NCBI GenBank assembly: GCA_904374805.1
Contig: CAJFEW010000005.1
Location: forward strand, 1-63,652
Length of the DNA: 63,652 nt
Source: an uncultured Neglectibacter sp.
GTDB lineage: Bacteria; Bacillota; Clostridia; Oscillospirales; Acutalibacteraceae
Direction: 5' to 3'
Shown here in pieces: positions 55,610 to 63,218 of this stretch (the stretch's first letter is position 1; each line of letters starts with the position of its first letter). Under the pieces are notes generated by a model. It was not told the origin of the DNA. It was given only the letters and a program-made list of their open reading frames with translations, and made no database searches. Both the position numbers and the translations under genes were made by a program.

Positions 55610-57196
55610 TGCGCCCAAGGCGGCTGCCACCTGCCGAAACACCCGGGCGGCAGCGCCTCTGTCGTCCGGGGTGGACTCTGCCAGCACCGTAATGCAATAG
55701 CGAGGGCCGCCGGCCCCGCTGACAAATCCGCAGTACCAGAAGTGCAGCAGCTCCTCCTCTCCCTCCTGCACGCCGGTTTGGGCTGTGCCTGTCTTAATGC
55801 CCACGGAAACTCCCTCCGGCGCCCCGGGACGGCCTGTCCCCACCTGGGCAGCGGAAAGCAGGATCTGCCCCAGGGTGGAAGCTGTCTCCACGGAGAGCAC
55901 CTGTTCCTTCCGCTGATTGGATGGCGTCAGGGGCGTCTGTTCCTTTCCCTCGTCCACCAGCCCGGCAATCAAAGAGGGAGAGGTGTACGTCCCACCGGAC
56001 ACCAAAGTGTTCATCATGGCGCACAGCTGCAAGGGCGTGACGGTCAGCTCTCCCTGGCCGAAGGAAAAATTGGCCAGGGCCCGGGCATTGGAAAGGGTTG
56101 CCCGGGTGGGAAGGGTCCCCGATGCGGTCCACAGTCCCCGGCCAAATTCCTGGGCCTCTCCAAACCCCAAGCGTGCTGCCAGAGAGAGAATCTTCTCCCC
56201 GCCCAGCAGCTGGGCAGCGTGTATAAAGTAGCAGTTGCAGGATTGTTCCAGCGCCCTTTGCAGATCCACCTCCCCGTGGACTGTGCTGTTGATGCAGTGA
56301 AAGTCCAGCCCCTCCACGGAGAGTGTCCCCGTGCAGGTGGTGGTAAGCTCCCCCATCCCCTCCTCCAACAGGGCGGCGGCCGTCACCAGTTTCCACACGG
56401 AGCCGGGAGCGTAGGCGGAAAATCCCCGGTTGATCAGGGGGGAATCCTCTCCCACAGTGGCCTCTTCCAGCTCCAGGGGGGAAAAATCAGGGACGCTGGC
56501 CAGGGCAAGAATCTCACAAGTGGGCACTTTGGTCACCACAACCGCCCCCTTTTCCAAGGACTGGGCCGCCTCCTGGACCAGCTGTTGGATGGAACTGTCC
56601 AATGTGAGGGCTACGCCTCCCTCCGTATCCTGCAGGGTGTTGGTGACCTGCCGGCGCATCCCTGCAATGGCCCGTCCCACAGCGTCCACCTGATAGGTGA
56701 CGGAGATCTCCCCGCCGTATTGGGCCAGCACGTCGTCCATAGCCAGCTCCACCCCGGAAGCTCCTCGGCCCAGGCTGTCCAAATAGCCGACGATGTGGGG
56801 CGCCAGCTGCTCCTCTTCATACCGGCGGGGCACCTGGAACACATCCACCCGTGGATCCTCCACCGGCGTCTCCAAGGTGACTTGAAAGGGCTTACCGTTT
56901 TCCAAAGCCAGGGCAAGCTGCTCCCGGTATTGGCCTTGGGTGACTGTCTCCAAGGCGCCGATGGCCTCAATGGTAGGCGCTACAGCGGCCACATACTGGG
57001 TCTTTCCTCCCACTAAGGGAGAAAGGTTCCGGTCGTAAATCGTCCCGCGGCCCTGGGCCACATCCAGCCGGTAGAGCCCCTGGTTCCCGGCAGCAGCCAC
57101 ATACTCCTCTTGGGTGGCAGCCCGGCCCAAAGAAACGCAAGCCCCGCCCAAAAGCAGCAGCAACAGGAAAAAAATGCCATAGGTTTTCCTCTTCAC
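55607..57196 (-). CDS. Class B penicillin-binding protein (transpeptidase)
   Basis: This 529-residue membrane-anchored D,D-transpeptidase acts in peptidoglycan cross-linking. One N-terminal helix (about residues 5-26) is followed by the class B opening RGTIYDRNLSPLVG. A shortened dimerisation region precedes the transpeptidase domain with SVWK (active serine in APGSVWK), SCN (in EQSCNCYF) and KTGTAQ. It is shorter than FtsI/SpoVD and has no PASTA domains, so it resembles the compact clostridial PBP2/PbpA type. GTG at 57196 is preferred because AAAGGGGG precedes it; an in-frame ATG at 57247 has none. It stands alone. Confidence 0.92.
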   Translation of the reverse strand: MKRKTYGIFFLLLLLLGGACVSLGRAATQEEYVAAAGNQGLYRLDVAQGRGTIYDRNLSPLVGGKTQYVAAVAPTIEAIGALETVTQGQYREQLALALENGKPFQVTLETPVEDPRVDVFQVPRRYEEEQLAPHIVGYLDSLGRGASGVELAMDDVLAQYGGEISVTYQVDAVGRAIAGMRRQVTNTLQDTEGGVALTLDSSIQQLVQEAAQSLEKGAVVVTKVPTCEILALASVPDFSPLELEEATVGEDSPLINRGFSAYAPGSVWKLVTAAALLEEGMGELTTTCTGTLSVEGLDFHCINSTVHGEVDLQRALEQSCNCYFIHAAQLLGGEKILSLAARLGFGEAQEFGRGLWTASGTLPTRATLSNARALANFSFGQGELTVTPLQLCAMMNTLVSGGTYTSPSLIAGLVDEGKEQTPLTPSNQRKEQVLSVETASTLGQILLSAAQVGTGRPGAPEGVSVGIKTGTAQTGVQEGEEELLHFWYCGFVSGAGGPRYCITVLAESTPDDRGAAARVFRQVAAALGA

Positions 57197-57269
57197 CAAA
57201 ACGCCCCCTTTCCATGCAGTATGGAAAAAAAGGGGCGTTTCATGCATGGGACCACAGACAAAAAATCAC

Positions 57270-57298
57270 GGAGCAACCAGGAATGCTCCCGCTTTTTT
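57270..57298 (+). terminator. Attenuator-like hairpin in the leader of the TSUP genes
   Basis: GGAGCA-N8-TGCTCC followed by CGC and six T, 48 nt before the first TSUP start. It could be the end of an unseen transcript or an attenuator. On the minus strand it lies just upstream of the PBP gene. Confidence 0.5.
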
Positions 57299-57345
57299 GG
57301 AGCAAACTGTCTGTAAGCGGCATATTTCAAAAGGGGGAAACCAAG

Positions 57346-57705
57346 GTGCGTTCCAAATGGAAATACGCGGTCACAGGAAGTTTGGCCGGGCTCTGCAACG
57401 GGTTGTTTGGATCGGGCGGCGGGCTGTTTTTGGTGCCCCTGCTCACCCAGTGGACCGGGCTAGACCAGCGCAAAGGGTTTGCCACTTCTGTGGCGGTGAT
57501 TTTGCCCTTGTCCCTGTTTTCCGCGGGGGTGTACTTTCTGCAGGGAGGAATCGATCTGCGCGGGGCCTGGCCCTATTTGCTGGGAGGTGCTCTGGGAGGC
57601 CTGCTCTCCGGTAAAATTTTCCGCAGGGTGCCCATGGTCTGGGTGCGCCGGGCCTTTGGGCTGCTGATCCTCTACGGCGGCATACGGGCGGTGCTCGCCC
57701 TGTGA
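57346..57705 (+). CDS. TSUP (TauE/SafE) half-transporter A
   Basis: This 119-residue membrane protein matches one half of the TauE/SafE sulfite exporter family, whose full-length members have two repeats of about 120 residues. The signature GSLAGLCNGLFGSGGGLFLVPLL, seen as GLFGSGGGLFLVP, lies near residues 17-29, and about four hydrophobic helices follow. The GTG start at 57346 follows AAGGGGG. It overlaps half-transporter B by 4 nt (GTGA). The two products presumably pair to form one transporter for a sulfur-containing anion; the substrate is unknown. Confidence 0.85.
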   Translation: MRSKWKYAVTGSLAGLCNGLFGSGGGLFLVPLLTQWTGLDQRKGFATSVAVILPLSLFSAGVYFLQGGIDLRGAWPYLLGGALGGLLSGKIFRRVPMVWVRRAFGLLILYGGIRAVLAL

Positions 57706-58160
57706 ACTGGCTGTGTTCCCTCCTGGTAGGCGCCGCCACCGGGGTGCTCTCCGGCTTTGGAGTGGGCGGCGGCACTTTGCTGCTGCTGTGGCTGACCTTG
57801 GTTCAGGGCATGGGCCAGTTCCAGGCGGGCGGTGTAAACCTGCTGTATTTTGTCTGCTGTGCCCTGCCTGCTCTGTGGGGACACTTCCGCCACGGCCTGG
57901 TGGAAAAACAGGCGCTGCTCTGGTGTGTCCTGGCAGGACTGCCCACCTGCGCCGCCGGAGCCTTTCTGGCCGCCTGGCTGGACACCGCTCTGCTGCGGCG
58001 AATCTTCGGGGTCTTCCTGCTGGTGGTAGGCCTGCGGGAGCTCTTCTGCAAAAAGGAGCCCCATGCAAAATCCGCCGCGCATAATTCCCACCAAAGTACA
58101 CACACTACCCCTGAGACCCAAGCCGGCGGACAGGCCGGGAAATTCACAAAAAAGGGGTAA
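57702..58160 (+). CDS. TSUP (TauE/SafE) half-transporter B
   Basis: This 152-residue membrane protein is the second half of a split TSUP transporter. The repeat signature GVLSGFGVGGGTLLLLW lies near residues 14-30, followed by FQAGGVNLLYF and about four hydrophobic helices. The tail after residue about 118 is polar and His/Thr-rich (HAKSAAHNSHQSTHTT), an unusual cytoplasmic extension that might bind metal. The GTG start overlaps the stop of half A. DUF378 follows 5 nt later. Confidence 0.85.
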   Translation: MNWLCSLLVGAATGVLSGFGVGGGTLLLLWLTLVQGMGQFQAGGVNLLYFVCCALPALWGHFRHGLVEKQALLWCVLAGLPTCAAGAFLAAWLDTALLRRIFGVFLLVVGLRELFCKKEPHAKSAAHNSHQSTHTTPETQAGGQAGKFTKKG

Positions 58161-58165
58161 TATCC

Positions 58166-58375
58166 ATGAAGCTTTTGGACCGAATCGCCTTGCTTCTCAC
58201 CGTGATCGGCGGCGTCAACTGGGGCTTGGTGGGCATTTTTCGCTTCGACCTGGTGGCATGGATCTGCGGCGGGCAGGACGCTTTGATCGCGCGCATCGTC
58301 TACACGCTGGTAGGCATCGCCGCCCTGTGGTGCGTCTCCCTTCTCTTTCGAGACCGAGACGACGCCCGGGAATAG
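58166..58375 (+). CDS. DUF378 small membrane protein
   Basis: This 69-residue protein has two hydrophobic helices and the DUF378 signature IGGVNWGLVGIFRFDLV (residues 14-30), then IVYTLVGIAALWCV. The function is unknown; the family is widespread in Firmicutes. The ATG at 58166 has AAAAGGGG upstream and begins 5 nt after half-transporter B stops, so the three genes form one operon ending at the terminator at 58387. Confidence 0.92.
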   Translation: MKLLDRIALLLTVIGGVNWGLVGIFRFDLVAWICGGQDALIARIVYTLVGIAALWCVSLLFRDRDDARE

Positions 58376-58386
58376 AAACAGAAGGG

Positions 58387-58421
58387 AAAAGAGGGTGTTG
58401 CACAACGCAGCACCCTCTTTT
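58387..58421. terminator. Bidirectional terminator between DUF378 and DUF4097 genes
   Basis: Hairpin AAAAGAGGGTGTTGC / GCAGCACCCTCTTTTC (one mismatch) between converging genes with A/T runs on each side. Confidence 0.88.
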
Positions 58422-58423
58422 CT

Positions 58424-59488
58424 TCACTCTGCAAAATCCAGAGAAATGTTTCCCATATTGGTGGTGACCTGCAGCAAGTGGGAGCCTTCTCCCAGCTGGT
58501 CCTGCAAGTTGGAGTCCCCCAGATCGGTCTCCACGGTGATTTGGTAGTCCTCCTGGCGGCCTGCGATGGTGCCCGTCACATTGCCGGAATCGGCGTCCAA
58601 GGTGATGGCCGGGCTGGCAAGCTGGTCCAGGCCGATGCTGCCCATGTTTACCGCGCAGGAAACGGCCTCGGAAACCTGGGTGGCACTCAGGTTCACATCC
58701 CCCATGTCGTTCTCCACGGTCAAGGTGGTGAAGGTGCTGCCCGCCACGCCCACGCTGCCGGCACTAGCGGTGATCTCCCCCTCTGTGAAGCTGCCGCTGG
58801 AAAGCTCTGTATCCCCCATATCATTTTCCAAGGTGAGATCTCCGCCCTGGCAGTTCTCCACCGTGACACGTCCCATGGACTGGGTCACGGTCAGGCTTTC
58901 CGAAGCGGCCACGTTGTCCAACGTCACGTCGCCCATGTCTCCCTGGACGGTCACGTTGGCCGCTTCCAGGTCCGATACATGTACGGCGCCCATCCCAGAC
59001 TCCACGTAGACGCTGTCCAGCAGCTTTTCTGGAACGGAAACCGTCAGGTCATACTCCTTGGAAGGTTCATGCAAGTGCAACAGCTGGTACCACTTCCAGC
59101 CGTTCCCGGACTGGTCCAAGCTGGAGATTACCAAAGTGTTTTCCTGTATCTCCAACTGATACCCCTTGGGGGAATAGCGCACCGTGGGGGCCGCCAGGTC
59201 TGGGTCCCCGCACACGGTCACCCTGCCCAGAGAAGCCTGCACTTCGATAGCGGAAATGTTCTCCTGGGGGGCGAACTCCGCCTGGGCCCAATCGTCCCCC
59301 GGGCCAGGGGTTTCTGTGGAAACTTGGCCCTCTTCCGCCTGGGCGGACATCTCCACCCGGGGATAGATGAAGGCGTCCAAATCGCAGCCCATGGCCACAA
59401 ACCCGGCGCCGCAGAGCAGTATTCCCGCGCCCAGCAGGATGCACCCTACAATGGCGCTGAGCTTGAAAAACCGCTGTTTCCGTTTCAT
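58424..59488 (-). CDS. DUF4097 beta-helix protein
   Basis: This 354-residue protein has one N-terminal membrane helix (about residues 10-33) and a long extracytoplasmic right-handed beta-helix-like domain. The domain is built of short repeats such as VTVQGDMGDVTLDN, LTVTQSMGRVTVEN and LTLENDMGDTELSSG. The repeated Asn/Gln-x-MG-x-(V/T) turn is typical of DUF4097, often found with DUF1700 and PadR genes and linked in some species to envelope stress. The start overlaps the DUF1700 stop by 4 nt. The ligand or partner is not known. Confidence 0.88.
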   Translation of the reverse strand: MKRKQRFFKLSAIVGCILLGAGILLCGAGFVAMGCDLDAFIYPRVEMSAQAEEGQVSTETPGPGDDWAQAEFAPQENISAIEVQASLGRVTVCGDPDLAAPTVRYSPKGYQLEIQENTLVISSLDQSGNGWKWYQLLHLHEPSKEYDLTVSVPEKLLDSVYVESGMGAVHVSDLEAANVTVQGDMGDVTLDNVAASESLTVTQSMGRVTVENCQGGDLTLENDMGDTELSSGSFTEGEITASAGSVGVAGSTFTTLTVENDMGDVNLSATQVSEAVSCAVNMGSIGLDQLASPAITLDADSGNVTGTIAGRQEDYQITVETDLGDSNLQDQLGEGSHLLQVTTNMGNISLDFAE

Positions 59489-60087
59489 ACCACAACCCTC
59501 CCCTTTTTGCTAAAGCTGCGGCGGATCCACCGCCAGATGGCTCTTCCGGCCTTCACCGTGGCCTTGCCGGTAAAATAGAACCCCAGGGCGCTGAGAACCG
59601 CCAGGCCCAGCAAGGCAACGGACAGCCCCAGCTGAAACAGCCCCGCAGGCAGGCCGCCGGTAAACAGGCCTACATCTAAAATTAGGAAAGGTGTGCCTGC
59701 CACGCCTACCACAGCGCCCGCCAAAGACGCCAGGGCCAGCACCCCCAGCACAAAGGCCGGCAGGAACAGGCAAAGGTACACGCACAGCAGCACAATCACC
59801 GCCGCCAGCAGCAGGCTGCCCCAGAGAGGGAAGCCAAGCGCCAACAGAACAATCAGCCACACTTTTCTTCCCTTGCCGGTGGAAGCAGGCGCCTCCTCCT
59901 CTCCCAGGATCTCTCGGGCCACCTGCTCCGGCTCTCCCAGACCGGAAACGGCCTCCTCCTCGCTCTGGCCGTCCTCCATTCGGTCGTCGATCAATTCGTC
60001 ATAGTAACGCAAGGTGCGGTACCGTTCCTCCCGGGGCAAGCCGTGGAGCGCCGCCGAAAGCTCGTTTAAAAACAGTTGCTTTGTCAT
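59485..60087 (-). CDS. DUF1700 membrane protein (HAAS signalling domain)
   Basis: This 200-residue protein has an N-terminal cytoplasmic HAAS-type three-helix domain (LSAALHGLPREERYRTLRYYDELIDDRMEDGQ, visible as ERYRTLRYYDELIDDR and GLGEPEQVAREIL, residues about 8-65). About four membrane helices follow in residues 78-175. HAAS domains pair with PadR regulators and may pass envelope signals. The ATG overlaps the PadR stop by 4 nt and its own stop overlaps the DUF4097 start, so the three proteins are tightly coupled in translation. Confidence 0.9.
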   Translation of the reverse strand: MTKQLFLNELSAALHGLPREERYRTLRYYDELIDDRMEDGQSEEEAVSGLGEPEQVAREILGEEEAPASTGKGRKVWLIVLLALGFPLWGSLLLAAVIVLLCVYLCLFLPAFVLGVLALASLAGAVVGVAGTPFLILDVGLFTGGLPAGLFQLGLSVALLGLAVLSALGFYFTGKATVKAGRAIWRWIRRSFSKKGRVVV

Positions 60088-60431
60088 GGTGTTTCATCCT
60101 TTCTCAATGGCGTTGCTCCGCCCTCTTGGGAGGCGGCGATGTACCGGTAGGCACGCATCACATCCTGCCATTCCACCAGAAATTCTCCAATGCGCTCCCT
60201 GCCTCGATCTGTCAGGTGGTAGTACTTCCGCAGGCGGCTGTTGTGCTCCATGGAATAGGTGGTCACAAAGCCCCCGGCCTCCAGCCGTTTGAGGATGGGA
60301 TACAGCGTGGATTCAGAGATCTCCACAATGGGGTTCACATCCTTGATAATCTGATAGCCGTAGGAATCCCGCTCCTGCAGCGCCACCAGCACGCACACAT
60401 CCAGAAGCCCTTTTTTCAGTTGGGCGTCCAT
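60084..60431 (-). CDS. PadR-family transcriptional regulator
   Basis: This 115-residue winged-helix repressor is of the PadR family. Segments KKGLLDVCVLVALQERDSYGYQI, seen as DVCVLVAL and DSYGYQI, ISESTLYPILKRLEAGGFV and RKYYHLTDRGRERIGEF are standard. It has a short C-terminal helix, so it belongs to the small PadR-s2 group. The ATG at 60431 follows AAAGGAGTGGGG; an in-frame start at 60458 lacks a ribosome site. It is the first gene of the PadR-DUF1700-DUF4097 operon. A 21-bp dyad over its own -10 (60461-60481) points to autorepression. Confidence 0.93.
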   Translation of the reverse strand: MDAQLKKGLLDVCVLVALQERDSYGYQIIKDVNPIVEISESTLYPILKRLEAGGFVTTYSMEHNSRLRKYYHLTDRGRERIGEFLVEWQDVMRAYRYIAASQEGGATPLRKDETP

Positions 60432-60460
60432 CTCCCCACTCCTTTCCTCCGTGATCACTC

Positions 60461-60491
60461 ATACTATACATCGCATAGTATAATGCGTCAA
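60461..60491 (-). promoter_or_regulatory. PadR promoter with overlapping dyad operator
   Basis: On the minus strand TTGACG (60486-60491), 17-nt spacer, TATAGT (60463-60468). The perfect inverted repeat ATACTAT-N7-ATAGTAT (60461-60481) covers the -10 and much of the spacer, as expected for an autorepressing PadR. Confidence 0.72.
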
Positions 60492-60512
60492 GGGGTATTT
60501 CTTTCTTTTTTC

Positions 60513-60575
60513 TTACACCTCCCTTCTTTCTTGAAAGAAAGAAGCAAAGAACTTTTACTTCGCGCCCTCCCTTTT
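60513..60575 (-). repeat. Dispersed GCGCGAA-hairpin repeat, copy 3
   Basis: Read on the minus strand: GCGCGAAGTAAAAGTTCTTTG followed by the hairpin CTTCTTTC-TTTCAA-GAAAGAAG, in the same order as copies at 48392 and 48500. Confidence 0.65.
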
Positions 60576-60653
60576 GGGGAACAGGCAGCTCTCTCCCGCG
60601 GTTTTTGCTTTTCTGCGGTACCTTACTCTTTCCCAGCAATTGGCAGCAAAAAA

Positions 60654-60691
60654 GGGCGCGTTGTAAACTTTCCACCGTTTACAACGCGCCC
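60654..60691 (-). terminator. Terminator after the GNAT locus
   Basis: Perfect 15-bp hairpin GGGCGCGTTGTAAAC / GTTTACAACGCGCCC with an 8-nt loop, followed on the minus strand by six U. Confidence 0.93.
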
Positions 60692-60734
60692 CTGGAAATG
60701 GGACATTCTCTTTTGCTTTGCCCGCGCTTTCCTC

Positions 60735-61228
60735 TCAGATCTGCCGCTCCAGCTGGCAGTCGCAAGGTTCCTTTTCCACGTGGGCGGGAATATACTCCCG
60801 GGCCTCTACGCAGCCCATAGCCTTGTAAAAGGCCTGGCTCTCCACGGAAGAATGGGCGGAGATGTACAGAGCCTGGGCCCCCAACTGACGGGCCGAGCTC
60901 TCCGCCAGCAAAAACAGCCGCCGCCCCAGGCCGTGGCCCCGGGCGTCTGCGGAGACGTGGATGCTGGTCAGGTCCGCGTACTGCTTCCGGGAGCCCACCA
61001 GCGGCCCCTCCACAGAGGCAAAGCCCTTGAGCCTCCCCTCCAGGAAGGCCCCCCACACCTGGCCACCGGTGGCCACGGTGTTTCGCAGGCATTGGCACAG
61101 GAAGCGGTAGTCTTCCTCCCCCCAGCGCTCGGTGAAAACCACATCTTTCACCACCCACTGGCCCTCCACCTTGCGCCAGCACTCAGCTCCGGGACAAGTT
61201 CCTCCCCAGTGAGGGGGCGAAACTCCCG
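60735..61228 (-). pseudogene. Second GNAT domain, frameshifted at its N-terminus
   Basis: This region encodes a GNAT acetyltransferase core: CWRKVEGQWVVKDVVFTERWG, seen as CWRKVEGQW and FTERWGEEDYRFL, then LTSIHVSADARGHGLGRRLF (acetyl-CoA loop) and ISAHSSVESQAFYKAMGC. The matching N-terminus EFRPLTGEELVPEL sits at the 3' end of the upstream GNAT gene in another reading frame. Between PEL and CWRK about a dozen residues expected in the family are missing. A small deletion that is not a multiple of three therefore seems to have broken the gene. An open frame continues upstream to an ATG at 61403, but that part is antisense-like shadow of the first GNAT and has no ribosome site. Confidence 0.6.
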
Positions 61229-61753
61229 GCGGGTCAGCTTTTTGGAAAGGTAGAGCACCAAATCGTCGTCCCCTGCGCAGGGGGCGTAGGGAGCCAAGGT
61301 CTGATCCCGGTACCACAGGCCGGAGCCGTTCGGCACATAGCCCCGCTTCACATACAGGCGCTGGGCTGCCCCATAGCCTCTGTGCAGCCCCACCCCCAGG
61401 CAAATGGTATCGCTGACTTGGGCAGCCAAGTCCTCGGCCTCCTCTAAGATACGGCTGCCAATGCCTCGCCGCTGGAATTTCTCCAGCACATTAAAGTCGC
61501 ACACTTCCGGCCAGCCCTTGCCCGCAAAGGGACCAGCAGGGGCCTGGGGCAGCAATGTGGTGTACCCGGCCACTTCTCCCTGCCAGACAGCCACCAAAAT
61601 GTGTTTCCCGCCCTGTTCCTGCTCCTGAAAATACCGCTGAAACTGGGCCAGGGGCTTGTGCCAGCCCTGGGCGGCAAAGCTCTCATAGAAAGCCTGGCAG
61701 TCCGAAGGCAACATAGGGCGGATAGTCAAATTTTCGTCTTGATAGTACGTCAT
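61148..61753 (-). CDS. GNAT-family acetyltransferase with foreign C-terminal tail
   Basis: This 201-residue protein's first 170 residues form a complete GNAT: NLTIRPMLPSDCQAFYESF near the start (seen as NLTIRPM), VCDFNVLEKFQRRGIGSRIL as the acetyl-CoA loop (FQRRGIGSR), and RGYGAAQRLYVKRGYVPNG. It should end near LVLYLSKKL. Instead it runs on through TRREFRPLTGEELVPELSAGARWRASGW, of which EFRPLTGEEL belongs to the next GNAT domain and the last residues are out of frame. The ATG at 61753 follows AGGTGATG; ATG and GTG codons lie 6 and 9 nt upstream. The substrate is unknown. Confidence 0.7.
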   Translation of the reverse strand: MTYYQDENLTIRPMLPSDCQAFYESFAAQGWHKPLAQFQRYFQEQEQGGKHILVAVWQGEVAGYTTLLPQAPAGPFAGKGWPEVCDFNVLEKFQRRGIGSRILEEAEDLAAQVSDTICLGVGLHRGYGAAQRLYVKRGYVPNGSGLWYRDQTLAPYAPCAGDDDLVLYLSKKLTRREFRPLTGEELVPELSAGARWRASGW

Positions 61754-62227
61754 AGGCATCACCTAGTGGGAAAAATGTGGGGCGCCTCCGGGGGCGGCAG
61801 GGAGTCAGCTTTTCGCATACTTATGCCGAGATTTGGGCACGGAAGCACCCAGAGGTTGAAACCCTGCCGTCGCTTCCGCCAAAGGACGGCGGGCCGCTTG
61901 GGGTGGTTGGACAGGGAAATGCAGCGGTAGCTACGCTGGACCTAACGGCCCAGTCAAGAAGTCTCGGCTGCCGCCTCGGTCGGCGCTAAACGGTGCCCAC
62001 TGGACATCAGCGCCCCCCGACGAGGGGTCCTGCGTGCCAGTGGCACGCAGGACCGACCGGAGCGGAAGCGGAGACCCCTAAAGCCTTCCACCGGAAGCCT
62101 TTTCTAGCCTCCTGCGTTGGCTGGCGCAATGAAGGCCGTAAGGCTCCGCCTTACTAACCGCCACCTTTTTGAAAAAAGCTGGACCAAAAACTTCTCCTTG
62201 TCTCCATGCAGCTCTTTTGCGAAGGGA
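61754..62227. other. Gene-free, palindrome-rich stretch downstream of araD
   Basis: About 470 nt without a credible gene. It holds the perfect hairpins GGTCCTGCGTGCC-AGT-GGCACGCAGGACC (62026-62054) and GTAAGGC-TCC-GCCTTAC (62138-62154), the interrupted AAAGCCTTCC-ACC-GGAAGCCTTT near 62080-62104, and a variant of the GCGCGAA-hairpin repeat at about 62155-62200 (minus: GTTTTTGG, TCC, AGCTTTTTTCAAAAAG). It reads as a patchwork of short palindromic elements rather than a lost gene or an intron; no group II domain V motif is seen. Confidence 0.5.
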
Positions 62228-62310
62228 CCGCCCTTGGGGAACGCAAGAAGGCGGCTTGTCCAGTGCGGTCACGCACCGGCGTTCGCATCTTGTCCAGTCC
62301 GGTCACGGGC
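62228..62310 (-). repeat. Copy of the 49-bp two-hairpin repeat at the end of araD
   Basis: On the minus strand GTGCGTGACCGCAC, then GGACAAGCCGCC, CTTGCG and AAGGGCGG appear in the same order as in the array at 48022-48311 (62228-62277). A partial second unit, CGTGACCGGACTGGACAAG, lies just upstream (62289-62308) inside the araD frame. Confidence 0.8.
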
Positions 62311-62997
62311 CTGGCCGTAGTAGGCGTTGGCCCCGTGCTTGCGCAGGTAGTGCTTGTCCAGCAGCTCCTGCTGCATGGGGGGCAAGCTGGGCTCCAGCTG
62401 CAGTGCGTGCCAGGCCATAAAGGCCACCTCTTCCAGCACCACTCCGTTGTGGACGGCGTTTTTGGCGTCCGTGCCCCAAGCGAAAGGCCCGTGGCTGTGC
62501 ACCAGCACTGCCGGAATGTCCTCCGGGCTCTTGCCCTGGAAGGTCTCCACAATCACCTTGCCGGTCTCCAACTCATACTCTCCGGCAATCTCCTCCGGGG
62601 TCATCTTCCGGGTGCAGGGGATCTCTCCGTAGAAATAGTCGCCATGGGTGGTGCCCAAGGCGGGCACGCCCCGGCCCATCTGGCTGAAGATGGTGGCCCA
62701 CCGGGAGTGGGTGTGGACCACCCCGCCGATCGTCGCAAAGGAGCGATACAGTTCGCAGTGGGTGGCGGTGTCGGAAGAGGGGTTCCACTTGCCCTCCACT
62801 TTTTTACCGGTTTCAATGTCCACCAGCACCATGTCCTCCGGGGAGAGCTGTTCATACTCGATCCCGCTGGGCTTGATGGCCATCAAACCGGACTCCCGGT
62901 CCACACCGCTCACATTGCCCCAGGTGAAGGTGACCAAATGGTGCTGGGGCAGCAGCATGTTGGCTTCATAGACCTGTTCTTTCAGCTGTTCTAGCAT
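62269..62997 (-). CDS. araD: L-ribulose-5-phosphate 4-epimerase with repeat-derived tail
   Basis: This 242-residue class II aldolase-fold enzyme converts L-ribulose 5-phosphate to D-xylulose 5-phosphate. [15 protein letters not shown], the zinc-binding [40 protein letters not shown] and [16 protein letters not shown] identify AraD. The family normally ends at GANAYYGQ plus a residue or two. Here 13 more residues ([13 protein letters not shown]) and the TGA come from a copy of the 49-bp repeat. The ATG at 62997 follows GGGAGGAACGG. No araA or araB is adjacent. Activity is probably retained because the tail lies beyond the conserved core. Confidence 0.93.
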   Translation of the reverse strand: MLEQLKEQVYEANMLLPQHHLVTFTWGNVSGVDRESGLMAIKPSGIEYEQLSPEDMVLVDIETGKKVEGKWNPSSDTATHCELYRSFATIGGVVHTHSRWATIFSQMGRGVPALGTTHGDYFYGEIPCTRKMTPEEIAGEYELETGKVIVETFQGKSPEDIPAVLVHSHGPFAWGTDAKNAVHNGVVLEEVAFMAWHALQLEPSLPPMQQELLDKHYLRKHGANAYYGQARDRTGQDANAGA

Positions 62998-63218
62998 GAC
63001 CGTTCCTCCCAAAACTTGGCACCGTTGGCGAAAAAAGCCAGTGTTTACAGGGGGGCCCAACAGTGCCATTTGCAGTTCTCCGTCCCAGTACCTGGGCTTT
63101 CACGTACCCTTTCCTCTCCCAGGCCCCCAGAGGGGAACGGCCCGGAGTTTTTTCCTTTCTCACCGTTCCCTCAAGAGAGCCGCCGCCTGCCCCTGTCACA
63201 GGCAAGAGAGCGGCGTGC

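Noticed and set aside
61148-61403. Upstream extension of the second GNAT to the ATG at 61403
   Set aside because: This part is an out-of-frame shadow of the first GNAT, with no ribosome site and no family similarity before CWRK.
61763-62200. Group II intron or retron remnant
   Set aside because: No domain V-like hairpin, no reverse transcriptase fragment and no conserved 5' end were seen; the palindromes are unrelated to each other.
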